From assembly GCA_947384955.1 (NCBI GenBank), contig CANDJC010000014.1, positions 1 to 51,695 on the forward strand: a stretch of DNA of 51,695 nucleotides. The letters are read 5' to 3'. Positions within the stretch are counted from its first letter, which is position 1. Each line of letters starts with the position of its first letter. Positions 24,947-32,965 of the stretch are shown here, in pieces. A program made the translations under genes and the position numbers. Origin of the DNA: an uncultured Eubacterium sp. (GTDB taxonomy: Bacteria; Bacillota; Clostridia; Lachnospirales; Lachnospiraceae). The notes beneath the pieces are model-generated. The model did no database searches, was not told where the DNA came from, and was given only the letters and a program-made list of their open reading frames with translations.

Positions 24947-25669
24947 TCAGATTCTGCTGCTCCAGAATTTATTCAGCTTCTGCTTTAAGTCCGGCAGGCG
25001 GCTCTGGGCAGCCGGGAGTCTGATATGCTCCGTTAAAATGCAGTCAGCGTGTTCAACCGCGCAGACGTGGCGCAGATTGACAATGCATCCTCTGTCGATA
25101 AAAACAAAATCACCGTCAGGAAGTTCTTTGTATACCTCAGCCAGTGATTTGCGGATTTTAATCGTTTCTGTCCGGTTTTTCATATGGAAGATACAGTTCT
25201 TTCCCTCGCGCATCAGATAGAGGATGTCTTTGAGCGGTATCCGCTCCATGCGGTTTTGGTTTGCAATCAGATAAGAATCCGTGCGCTGGGTTTCGATGAT
25301 GGAGGCGGCATCAAGCAGCGCGTGCGCCAGGCGCCCGGACAGCTGGTCTTTTGGCACGTAGCGGAAAATATTCAGTTCGTAAGCATCTACGGCATATTTA
25401 TAATGGGCTGTGACAAATATAATCAGCGCAGCCGGCAGTTTTTTATGAATCTGTTTTGCCAGTTCCATGCCCGAGAGGTCTGGCATTTCAATGTCCGCAA
25501 GCACCAGGTCAAAAAAGGCCCCGTCCTCTAACGCATACAGCAGATGTCCGCCGTTTTGATACGAACGAATATCAGGCAGAATATGCTGTTTTTCCAGGCA
25601 CCGGCGAACCTGGTTTTCAATATGCGCAAGCAAAAGCGGTTCATCGTCACAGATAGCAATTTGCAGCAT
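24947..25669 (-). CDS. LytTR-family response regulator (AgrA-like)
   Basis: A 240-residue regulator. The receiver domain (1-~120) has the acidic pair in IAICDDEP, phosphoacceptor Asp in DLVLADIEMPDLSGMELAKQ, Thr in IIFVTAHYKYAVDAY and Lys in FRYVPKDQ. The LytTR DNA-binding domain (~140-235) shows IPLKDILYLMREGKNCIFHM, LPDGDFVFIDRGCIVNLRHV. LytTR regulators often control peptide signalling, bacteriocins or surface functions; no such target is adjacent. It is the first gene of the pair with the GHKL kinase. Confidence 0.9.
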   Translation of the reverse strand: MLQIAICDDEPLLLAHIENQVRRCLEKQHILPDIRSYQNGGHLLYALEDGAFFDLVLADIEMPDLSGMELAKQIHKKLPAALIIFVTAHYKYAVDAYELNIFRYVPKDQLSGRLAHALLDAASIIETQRTDSYLIANQNRMERIPLKDILYLMREGKNCIFHMKNRTETIKIRKSLAEVYKELPDGDFVFIDRGCIVNLRHVCAVEHADCILTEHIRLPAAQSRLPDLKQKLNKFWSSRI

Positions 25670-25744
25670 GGTAAAAATTCCTTTTTCTTCGTTTACAGAC
25701 TGGATTTTCTTCTGGCCCGGCTGACACTTTCTTAAAGCAGAGCG

Positions 25745-26443
25745 TCAGTTCCGGCCAGACTGCAGCGCCGGGTCTTTGACATGATTTGCTTCAAAAGCCT
25801 TCTGTCTGTCGATACAGGTGCCGCAGCGGCCGCACGGAGAATCACCGCCCTCATAACAGCTCCAGGTCAGTTCATAGGGAACCTGAAGCTTCAAGCCTTC
25901 TTTCACAACGTCAGCCTTGCTGCAGCCGATAAAAGGAGCTTCTATGCGAAGTATTTTTCCGCTTCCTTCCATAACGGCATTGTTCATGCTGTCAAAAAAT
26001 GCCCTGCTGCAGTCAGGATAAGCGCTGCCTGTTGCATCATCCTGATGGGCTCCGTAATAAATACAGGTACATTCCATAGAAAGAGCCACGCTTGCGGCGC
26101 AGGATAAGAAAAGACCGTTGCGGAACGGCACATAAGTAGATACCAGGCCGTCCGGCTGTTTTTCTAACTGGCCCGCATAAGATTCTTTTGGAATTTCCCG
26201 TCTGGAATGAGACAGAAGGCTGCAGCTGCTTTCTGCAAAAACAGGTGTAAGGTCGAACTCTTTTCCGGCCAGCCCGTAATAGTTTAAAATCTGCGCAGCC
26301 GCTTCCAGTTCTTTTTTGTGCTTCTGGCCGTAGGTAATGGAAAGAGGAATGACATTTTCTTTTCCATACTGCCTGATGGCAAGACCAAGACAGGTGGTGC
26401 TGTCGACACCGCCGCTGAATAATACCATTGCTTTTTCTTTCAT
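25745..26443 (-). CDS. queC: 7-cyano-7-deazaguanine (preQ0) synthase QueC
   Basis: A 232-residue PP-loop enzyme converting 7-carboxy-7-deazaguanine plus ammonia and ATP to preQ0 in queuosine synthesis. The PP-loop is LFSGGVDSTTCLG (residues ~8-20), SITYGQKHKKELEAA follows as expected, YYGAHQDDATGSAYPDC is the conserved middle motif, and the zinc cysteines are in CYEGGDSPCGRCGTCIDRQKA-type spacing at the C-terminus. Last gene of the queT-queF-queC operon, 44 bases after queF, and under the preQ1 riboswitch upstream of queT. Confidence 0.96.
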   Translation of the reverse strand: MKEKAMVLFSGGVDSTTCLGLAIRQYGKENVIPLSITYGQKHKKELEAAAQILNYYGLAGKEFDLTPVFAESSCSLLSHSRREIPKESYAGQLEKQPDGLVSTYVPFRNGLFLSCAASVALSMECTCIYYGAHQDDATGSAYPDCSRAFFDSMNNAVMEGSGKILRIEAPFIGCSKADVVKEGLKLQVPYELTWSCYEGGDSPCGRCGTCIDRQKAFEANHVKDPALQSGRN

Positions 26444-26487
26444 AAAAGTTCCTTTCGCGTGTTTATAAAATTCGTGACGGGCAGGTG

Positions 26488-26985
26488 TTATCTGTTATCC
26501 ACTTTTTCCGGATACAGGTCATGATGGGTCAGCCGTTCGAACGCGGCCTGTTCCCAGCAGGTGCCCGGCTTTCCGTAATTACAGTATGGGTCTATGGAAA
26601 TTCCTCCGCGCGGTGTAAATTTCCCCCAGACCTCGATATACTTCGGGTCCATCAGGCGGATTAAGTCTTCCATAATAATATTTACGCAGTCTTCATGAAA
26701 ATCTCCGTGGTTTCGAAAACTGAACAGATACAGCTTGAGTGACTTGCTTTCGACCATTCGCTCTGCGGGCACATAGGAAATATAAATTGTCGCAAAATCC
26801 GGCTGGCCTGTCATAGGACAAAGGCTGGTAAATTCCGGGCAGTTAAATTTGACAAAATAATCATGATCCGGGTGCTTGTTCGCAAAAGTCTCCAGGACCT
26901 GCGGCGCATAATCATCCGGATATGCGGTATGCTGGTTTCCTAAAAAAGAGATGCCTTCTAATTCTTCCCTGGTTCTTCCCTGCAT
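26488..26985 (-). CDS. queF: NADPH-dependent 7-cyano-7-deazaguanine reductase QueF
   Basis: A 165-residue short-form (YkvM-type) QueF that reduces the nitrile of preQ0 to the aminomethyl of preQ1. The catalytic Cys and Asp are in [19 protein letters not shown], and the QueF signature for NADPH binding is [20 protein letters not shown]. The C-terminal [14 protein letters not shown] is standard. Its AGGAGG RBS is clear on the minus strand. It acts directly on the product of the downstream queC. Confidence 0.96.
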   Translation of the reverse strand: MQGRTREELEGISFLGNQHTAYPDDYAPQVLETFANKHPDHDYFVKFNCPEFTSLCPMTGQPDFATIYISYVPAERMVESKSLKLYLFSFRNHGDFHEDCVNIIMEDLIRLMDPKYIEVWGKFTPRGGISIDPYCNYGKPGTCWEQAAFERLTHHDLYPEKVDNR

Positions 26986-27100
26986 GCTGATATTCCTCCT
27001 GTACAGATGTATGTTTGCGGCAGATATTGTAAAACTGCCTGATAAGAGTTCGTCTGCTGTATTTCACAGCATGATATGTTTTTATGAAACTGTTAAGCGC

Positions 27101-27607
27101 TTATGCTTTGCGTACGTTCGCCTGTCTGCCAGCGGTAATCTGTCCTAAGGCTTTTACCAGCAGCACGCCGCAGACTGCCGGAATAATCTGTCCGATGCTA
27201 AGGCTTGCAGCCAGCGGCAGGTAAGGCAGCTTCAGCAGATAAGACAGCCAGATGGGAACGCCCATTCCCGGGACCAGGATAATCGGAATGACAATCAGCC
27301 ACCGGTTTAAATGCATAGAACGGATGCCGCAGATGAGCGAAGCAGTCACAATGCCAACAAGGCATCCTCCTAACATATCCAGAATGCCCAGCCCTCCAAA
27401 CAGCATGTTTGCGATGAAATTTGCGAGACCAAGGGGTATTACCAAAAAAGGGAACAGATAGGAAAGAGCATACAGCGCCGTAGCGATTCGGATTTGATAA
27501 GCTCCGAAAGAAAAACTCTGGGTAAAATACAGCACCGTTACATACAGTGCGATTACCATGGCAGAAAACGTCAGTTTCTGTACTTTGCTCATATCTTTAT
27601 CAATCAT
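27101..27607 (-). CDS. queT: Queuosine precursor transporter QueT
   Basis: A 168-residue membrane protein of the QueT (COG4708) ECF S-component family. Hydrophobic segments include LTFSAMVIALYVTVLYFTQS, SYLFPFLVIPLGLANFIANM, GGLGILDMLGGCLVGIVTAS and the C-terminal LSIGQIIPAVCGVLLVKAL. GAYQIRIATALY matches the conserved N-terminal QueT stretch. I take MIDKDMSKVQ as the start because GGAGG lies nine bases upstream. It imports preQ1 or a related base with a shared ECF energising module that is not in the window. It is the first gene of the operon and follows the preQ1 riboswitch. Confidence 0.92.
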   Translation of the reverse strand: MIDKDMSKVQKLTFSAMVIALYVTVLYFTQSFSFGAYQIRIATALYALSYLFPFLVIPLGLANFIANMLFGGLGILDMLGGCLVGIVTASLICGIRSMHLNRWLIVIPIILVPGMGVPIWLSYLLKLPYLPLAASLSIGQIIPAVCGVLLVKALGQITAGRQANVRKA

Positions 27608-27656
27608 AATAGTCACCTCCAAATAAATGCACAACAGCTTATATTGTTACAGCTGT

Positions 27657-27697
27657 CCCTAGTTTTGTTTAATGACAGGATGGTCTCGAACTGTCCG
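27657..27697 (-). promoter_or_regulatory. preQ1-I riboswitch aptamer
   Basis: Minus-strand RNA: P1 strand GACAG, loop UUCGAGACCAUC, P1' CUGUC, then an A-rich tail AUUAAACAAAACUAGGG. This matches the compact H-type pseudoknot of preQ1-I aptamers; the tail is very close to that of the Thermoanaerobacter example (UUAACAAAACAAGG). It lies about 40 bases downstream of the promoter start and 50-90 bases before the queT start, with a small hairpin (ACAGCT/AGCTGT) between it and the RBS as a possible expression platform. Its gene context, queT-queF-queC, fits exactly. Confidence 0.82.
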
Positions 27698-27741
27698 TTT
27701 CATATTCGGAAGCATGCTGCTTTATCAGCAGACATGGGTAG

Positions 27742-27770
27742 AGTATACAGCATGATTTGAGAAAATGCAA
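27742..27770 (-). promoter_or_regulatory. Sigma-A promoter of the queT-queF-queC operon
   Basis: On the minus strand: -35 TTGCAT, 17-base spacer, -10 TATACT. The predicted start lies about 40 bases before the riboswitch aptamer. Confidence 0.75.
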
Positions 27771-27919
27771 GATAAAATTTGCAGGGATGCCGCTGTCTTT
27801 TCCGGATTGGTAACAGTTTAGACAGGGGATTATATGCTGGTCTTTTGGATACTGGGTGATGGGAATGCAGTCTTCTGGGCGGGGTGATGGATAAGTGGTG
27901 GTTATGCGTTGCTTTTGAT

Positions 27920-28226
27920 GGGACGCCGGACGGGGGAAATGTTTTCCTTCTGATGTTCCGCTTCCAAAAAGCAGGAAGTTCTAAGTTTTCTGCATCAAGG
28001 TTTTGGCTGCGGACGGACCGGCGCCTGATGCCCTGGCGTTACTGGCTGCTGTAAGCGGTGGCACTGGCAGGCGCCTTTTGGGGACTTCAGAGTTTTATCA
28101 GCCGATAGATACTGTGTCCCCAAATCCTGGTTACTGAGCAGAAAACTAAGAACTTCCAGCTTTTTTCCAGAGTCACATCAGAAGGAAAACATTTCCCCCG
28201 TCCGACTGGTTTTGGCTGAATTTACG
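27920..28226 (+). repeat. Composite repeat locus B, arm 3
   Basis: Same orientation and boundaries as arm 1 (outer GGGACGCC, inner TTGGCTGAATTTACG). Its outer stem, 27925-27955 with 28176-28206, is 31 bp and pairs almost perfectly. The variable segment here is GGGGGAAATGTTTTCC, different from arms 1, 2 and 4 but matched by GGAAAACATTTCCCCC on the partner strand. Locus B lies in the gap between the divergent queT and MarR-type transcription units. Confidence 0.9.
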
Positions 28227-28935
28227 ATGGCAGAATTTACATCATGGAAGTTAATTTACATTTTATCAGCTTAAAGAGAACTTTATTTACGTGTAATTTG
28301 CTGCATGAATTTTCTGATGTATGAAATTTAGCTGGTGAACATAGAAGTGTCTGATTTCTGGCAGAAGCAAATTGAAATCAGAACTCAAAACAGCCAGTAT
28401 CTTACATAAAACACCCGTTTACAAATTTTCAGATTTCGATATATTTTTGTAATAATCAATACTATATCTTGTATATATTCGCTTCCATATTAATCTATAT
28501 CTTGTATCAATACTGTTTTACAGCTTTACTGATTTTGATGTATTATTGCGAAAATCTAAACTATATATTGTATTTATCTATAATTGTATAGTCAGGCTAT
28601 GGCATAGAATCATAAACTTGCAAATCGGTATTAATACAAGATACAGATTAAAAAGAAGCGAATATATACAACATCAGTTTGCAAGTTTTCAGATTTTGAT
28701 ACATTTTGGATAAACTCAAACTATGTGTTGTATATATTTTCCATAATTCAAACTATATCTTGTTCTCAAATAAAAACTTATAAACCGATGTAACCTATAA
28801 TATGGTATGAAATCAAAAACTTGTAAACCGATGAAGTAAATATAAGATACCGCATGGATTATTATAAAAATATATCAAAATCTAAAGCCATAAACTGGTG
28901 TTACATAAAATAAAAACTTACAGCCGGACGAAAAA
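28227..28935. repeat. AT-rich core of composite locus B with iterated motifs
   Basis: 709 bp with no credible ORF. It is built from degenerate units in both orientations. One motif is (C)TATATCTTGTAT, seen at 28463-28474 and 28496-28507 and in variant form at about five other places, including inverted ATACAAGATACAG. The other is GTTTACAAGTTTTCAGATTT continuing TTGATATATTTT, near 28413, 28513 and 28677, with inverted forms near 28815 and 28865. Spacing is irregular, about 30-100 bp. Confidence 0.7.
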
Positions 28936-29237
28936 CGTAAATTCAGCCAAAACCAGCTGGACGGAGCCGTTTTTTCCTTCTGATGTGACTCTGGAAAAAA
29001 GTTAGAAGTTCTTAGTTTTCTGCTCAGCACCCAGGATTTGGGGCTCACTGCCTGCTCCCAGATAAAACCCTGAAGCCCCAAAAGGCGCCTGCCTAAGCCA
29101 CTGTTTAGAACTGCCAGTAACGCCAGGGCATCAGGCGCCGGTCCGTCCGCAGCCACAGCCTTGCGCAGAAAACTTAGAACTTCTTACTTTTTGGAAGCGG
29201 AACATCAGAAGGAAAAAACTGCTCCGTCCAGCGTCCC
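28936..29237 (-). repeat. Composite repeat locus B, arm 4 (inverted copy)
   Basis: Inverted relative to arm 3. Outer stem 28956-28985 with 29203-29232 pairs with two mismatches. The inner TTGGGGAC/GTCCCCAA stem of the other arms is TTGGGGCT/AGCCCCAA here, changed on both sides so that pairing is kept. The outer end (AGCGTCCC) lies 46 bases before the promoter of the MarR-citrate synthase operon. Confidence 0.9.
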
Positions 29238-29283
29238 AAAAGAACCACTCCCCCCATCTTTTGTTAAAAAAATATAAAATCTA

Positions 29284-29311
29284 TTGACATCTGAAAAATA
29301 TGCACTATAAT
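29284..29311 (+). promoter_or_regulatory. Sigma-A promoter upstream of the MarR-citrate synthase operon
   Basis: Consensus -35 TTGACA, 16-base spacer, consensus -10 TATAAT. The predicted start is near 29318, giving a 295-base leader that contains a terminator and a CIRCE-like dyad. Confidence 0.8.
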
Positions 29312-29363
29312 GAATAAATAAAATAGTAAAACACTTTCATACAGGCAGTCATAAAGTTCCAGG

Positions 29364-29391
29364 TGCTTCTGTATCAGAAGCATATTTTTTT
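29364..29391 (+). terminator. Early terminator in the leader (attenuator or sRNA end)
   Basis: TGCTTCTG-TAT-CAGAAGCA, a perfect 8-bp stem followed by TATTTTTTT, about 50 bases after the predicted start. Transcripts that stop here would be about 75 nt long. Confidence 0.8.
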
Positions 29392-29400
29392 AATCCTGTA

Positions 29401-29427
29401 TTAGCACTCACATGCGCAGAGTGCTAC
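29401..29427. promoter_or_regulatory. CIRCE-like operator (HrcA site)
   Basis: TTAGCACTC, nine bases, GAGTGCTAC. This matches the CIRCE consensus TTAGCACTC-N9-GAGTGCTAA at 17 of 18 positions with the exact spacer length. It lies directly after the early terminator and about 190 bases before the MarR-type gene. No chaperone gene follows. Confidence 0.65.
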
Positions 29428-29613
29428 CAAGAATTGTGTCGAATTTTAATCTGTCTGATAAAAATCCGTCAATGTTCTTTTTGTTTCTCAGCAACTGATG
29501 ATTTCAGCGTTTCTTAATTATAGTAAAATACAATGCTTGCAGACTTTCCAAATTTTGCCTGAAACAGAAACGGTAGTATGAATCAGAAATATGTTCCAAA
29601 AAGGAGGATTTAT

Positions 29614-30174
29614 ATGGTACAACGTGAAAAAATTAACAATGCAGGAATCAGCGATGCAGAAATGAATCAGACGAAAATGAGCGATAATGGGAATGAACAG
29701 ATTCAGGACGCTGATATTATAAAATTATCTCATGAGCTGACTTACCGCAGGTTTTTGTTAAGTGACGGCAAAATCCGCAGTTTTTTCCAGAAACTGACGA
29801 TTCCTGAATATCTCGCGCTGCATATTATTAACGACAGCGAGATGGAGGAAGATTCCGGGAAGACTTATTTAACAGGCATTGCGGAAAAAATGCAAAGGAC
29901 AGTCCGCCAGACCTCTCATATGGTCAAGGCTTTGCAGGAGCGCGGGATGATTGCATGGTCTCATGACGGCGACGGGAGCGCGGGTACATATGTTTCGATT
30001 ACGCAGGAGGGCAGAAAAATGCTGGCGGAGGAAGAAGACGTGCTGAAAGAGTTTTACGGGAGTGTGTTTGCAAAATTCGGCAAAGACAGCCTGATGGAGC
30101 TTTTGCAGCTGATGAAGCAGTTAGAGTCCATTATGAGTGCGGAGTTTAAAGCAATGGAAGGAAATGAGGTGTAG
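29614..30174 (+). CDS. MarR-like winged-helix regulator
   Basis: A 186-residue regulator. After a polar ~30-residue leader it has the MarR-like core: LSHELTYRRFLLSDGKIRSF, FQKLTIPEYLALHIINDSEM, the recognition helix AEKMQRTVRQTSHMVKALQE, the wing SHDGDGSAGTYVSITQEGR and a C-terminal dimerisation helix (LMELLQLMKQLESIMSAE). I start at MVQREK (29614) with AAGGAGG seven bases upstream, rather than at 29578. Only four bases separate it from the citrate synthase gene, so it probably regulates that operon. Confidence 0.78.
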   Translation: MVQREKINNAGISDAEMNQTKMSDNGNEQIQDADIIKLSHELTYRRFLLSDGKIRSFFQKLTIPEYLALHIINDSEMEEDSGKTYLTGIAEKMQRTVRQTSHMVKALQERGMIAWSHDGDGSAGTYVSITQEGRKMLAEEEDVLKEFYGSVFAKFGKDSLMELLQLMKQLESIMSAEFKAMEGNEV

Positions 30175-30178
30175 CCGG

Positions 30179-31501
30179 ATGGAACAGCTGAATAATTATG
30201 CAGAAAATAAAGAAAAAATATGCCGGAAAAACGATATGATTTCGCCGAGGCTGTATGAGGAGTATGGCGTCAACCTGGGCCTGCGAGATGAAAAAGGAAA
30301 CGGGGTGCTGACCGGGCTGACACGAATATCCAAAATTGTATCCGCCAAATTTGAAAACGGACGGAAAATACCGTGTGACGGGGAGTTATGGTACCGCGGT
30401 TACCGGGTGGAAGATTTGATAAAAAGCCTGGATGATACCGAAATGGGGTTTGAAAAAATAACCTATCTGCTTTTAATGGGAGAAATGCCTTCGGAGGGCG
30501 AGTATCAGGAGTTTTATCAGCTGATTGGAGAATGCCGCACGCTGCCGCCGAATTTTACCAGGGGCGTGATTATGAGAAAACCGGGTGCGGATATTATGAA
30601 TACGATGACCAGAAGCATTCTGAACCTGGCGGCATATGACGAGCGGGCAATGGACACAAGCGTTACAAACAGCCTGCGCCAGTGCATCCAGCTAATCAGC
30701 CAGTTTCCGCTGCTTGCGGTATACGGATACAATGCTTATAATTACTATGTCAATGAATCCAGCATGATTATTCATAATCCGGAGCCGTCTTTGTCTGCGG
30801 CGGAAAATATTCTTCGGATGTTAAGGCCGGATAAAAAGTATACCCAGGTGGAGGCAAAGGTGCTTGACACAGCGCTGCTGCTGCATATGGAGCACGGCGG
30901 CGGAAATAATTCCACATTTACGACCAGGGTGGTTACGTCATCTGGCTCGGATACGTATTCTACGATTGCGGCGGCGATGTCATCACTGAAAGGGCCGAAG
31001 CACGGCGGCGCAAATATCAAAGTAATGGAAATGATGGCGGATATCCGTGCGCATGTAAAAGATTATGCGGATAAAGAAGAGCTGTCCGCGTATCTGGCTA
31101 AAATATTAGACGGGGAAGCATTTGACGGCAAAAAGCTGATTTATGGAATGGGACATGCTGTCTATACACTTTCTGACCCGAGAGAACGGGTATTTAAACA
31201 GTATGTGGAACGGCTGGCAGAGGAAAAGGGCAGACAGCAGGATATGATGCTGTATCAGAATGTGGAAGATTTAGCGCCGCTTTTAATTGGAAGCAAGCGT
31301 AACCGGAATAAGAATGTCAGCCCGAATGTGGACTTTTACAGCGGATTTGTCTATGAAATGCTCGGAATTCCGCAGGAACTGTATACGGCGATGTTTGCGG
31401 TAGCAAGGATTGTCGGCTGGAGTGCGCACCGCATTGAAGAGCTGATTTGCACCGATAAGATTATCAGGCCGGCATATATGAGCGTGATGGAGAAGCGATA
31501 A
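30179..31501 (+). CDS. gltA: Citrate (Si or 2-methyl) synthase
   Basis: A 440-residue citrate synthase that condenses oxaloacetate with an acyl-CoA. The catalytic residues are visible: His in HMEHGGGNNSTFTTRV, His in KGPKHGGANIKVMEM, the conserved YGMGHAVYTLSDPR, and Asp in SPNVDFYSGFVYEMLG. An N-terminal domain of about 50 residues precedes RISKIVSAKFENGRKI. The true start is the ATG at 30179, right after the MarR stop. Anaerobes of this group often use it for glutamate synthesis through a partial TCA cycle; no aconitase or isocitrate dehydrogenase is in the window. Confidence 0.92.
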   Translation: MEQLNNYAENKEKICRKNDMISPRLYEEYGVNLGLRDEKGNGVLTGLTRISKIVSAKFENGRKIPCDGELWYRGYRVEDLIKSLDDTEMGFEKITYLLLMGEMPSEGEYQEFYQLIGECRTLPPNFTRGVIMRKPGADIMNTMTRSILNLAAYDERAMDTSVTNSLRQCIQLISQFPLLAVYGYNAYNYYVNESSMIIHNPEPSLSAAENILRMLRPDKKYTQVEAKVLDTALLLHMEHGGGNNSTFTTRVVTSSGSDTYSTIAAAMSSLKGPKHGGANIKVMEMMADIRAHVKDYADKEELSAYLAKILDGEAFDGKKLIYGMGHAVYTLSDPRERVFKQYVERLAEEKGRQQDMMLYQNVEDLAPLLIGSKRNRNKNVSPNVDFYSGFVYEMLGIPQELYTAMFAVARIVGWSAHRIEELICTDKIIRPAYMSVMEKR

Positions 31502-31561
31502 ACAGCTTCCAGCGAAACAGTTCGAATAAATCAGAAGAATCAGAAAGGATTAAGATAGAAA

Positions 31562-32851
31562 ATGAGTGATTATAAAATCAATACAAAATGCGTTCAGGCA
31601 GGCTATACACCGGGAAACGGGCAGCCGCGCCAGATTCCGATTGTACAGTCTACGACGTTTAAATACGATACAAGCGAAGAAATGGGAAAGCTGTTTGATT
31701 TAGAGGCATCGGGGTATTTTTATACACGCCTGCAGAATCCGACGAATGACTATGTGGCAGCGAAAATTGCGGAATTAGAAGGCGGCAGCGCGGCTATGCT
31801 GACCTCATCCGGCCAGGCGGCGAATTTTTTTGCACTGTTTAATATCTGCGAATGCGGCAGCCATATTGTGTCGTCGTCCTCGATTTACGGGGGAACCTTT
31901 AACCTGATATCGGTGACGATGGCGAAGATGGGAATCGAGGTTACGTTTGTATCGCCGGACTGCACACAGGAAGAGCTGCATGCGGCTTTTAAGGAAAATA
32001 CAAGGGCTGTATTCGGCGAGACGATTGCAAATCCGGCGCTGACGGTGCTGGATATTGAAAAATTTGCAAAAGCAGCGCATGCGCACGGCGTGCCTCTGAT
32101 TGTGGATAATACGTTTCCGACACCGGTAAACTGCCGTCCGTTTGCATGGGGCGCGGATATTGTGACGCATTCTACGACAAAATATATGGACGGGCACGGA
32201 GCGGCTGTCGGCGGTGCGATTGTAGATTCCGGCAGGTTTGACTGGATGGCGCATGCGGATAAATATCCGGGGCTCTGCACGCCGGATGAATCATATCACG
32301 GTATCACTTATGCGGAAAGATTCGGAAAAGAAGGCGCGTTTATTACGAAATGTACGGCGCAGCTGATGCGTGATTTTGGCTGTATTCAGTCGCCGCAGAA
32401 TGCATTCCTTTTAAATCTCGGCTTAGAATCGCTGCATGTGCGTATGCCGCGCCATGTGGAAAACGGCCAGGCAGTGGCGGAATTTTTAGAAAAGCATCCG
32501 AAGGTTATGGCTGTAAATTATTCCGGGCTGAAAGGGGATAAATATTATGAGCTCGGGCAGAAATACCTGCCGGACGGCGGCTGCGGCGTTGTATCCTTCG
32601 AGCTGAAAGGCGGACGGGCCGCGGCGGAGACTTTTATGAAAAACCTGAAGCTGGCAGCGATTGAGACGCATGTGGCGGATGCGAGAACCTGCTGCCTGAA
32701 CCCGGCGACATCGACTCACCGCCAGATGACCGATGAACAGTTAGCCCAGGCAGGCATACCGGCGGGACTGGTCCGGATGTCCTGCGGACTGGAGGATAAG
32801 GAAGATTTAATCGCAGACCTTTTGCGGGCGCTGGATGCGGTATCGGATTAA
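31562..32851 (+). CDS. metY: O-acetylhomoserine aminocarboxypropyltransferase (sulfhydrylase)
   Basis: A 429-residue PLP enzyme of the Cys/Met metabolism family, forming homocysteine from O-acetylhomoserine and sulfide. The phosphate-binding SSGQAANFFALFNICECGSH, the Asp in PLIVDNTFPTPV and the Schiff-base Lys in THSTTKYMDGHGAAVGGAIV are all present. The length and the insertion after the lysine (KYPGLCTPDESYHGITYAER) favour MetY over the shorter cystathionine gamma-synthase. It follows citrate synthase by 60 bases. No S-box or T-box is visible ahead of it. Confidence 0.92.
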   Translation: MSDYKINTKCVQAGYTPGNGQPRQIPIVQSTTFKYDTSEEMGKLFDLEASGYFYTRLQNPTNDYVAAKIAELEGGSAAMLTSSGQAANFFALFNICECGSHIVSSSSIYGGTFNLISVTMAKMGIEVTFVSPDCTQEELHAAFKENTRAVFGETIANPALTVLDIEKFAKAAHAHGVPLIVDNTFPTPVNCRPFAWGADIVTHSTTKYMDGHGAAVGGAIVDSGRFDWMAHADKYPGLCTPDESYHGITYAERFGKEGAFITKCTAQLMRDFGCIQSPQNAFLLNLGLESLHVRMPRHVENGQAVAEFLEKHPKVMAVNYSGLKGDKYYELGQKYLPDGGCGVVSFELKGGRAAAETFMKNLKLAAIETHVADARTCCLNPATSTHRQMTDEQLAQAGIPAGLVRMSCGLEDKEDLIADLLRALDAVSD

Positions 32852-32965
32852 GCAGTACGCTTTGAAAGCAGCAAAAGCAGGGGGAAACTCTTGCGTTATG
32901 ACGAATAATTTAAGCCTTATGGGTTACAATACATGTAATAAAAATGAAATCAGGAGGAAAATTAC

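Noticed and set aside
28227-28935. CRISPR-like array in the AT-rich core of locus B
   Set aside because: The repeated units differ in length, orientation and spacing, there are no constant repeats with unique spacers, and no cas gene is near.
31502-31561. S-box or T-box leader before the O-acetylhomoserine sulfhydrylase gene
   Set aside because: The gap is only 60 bases with no matching stems or T-box sequence.
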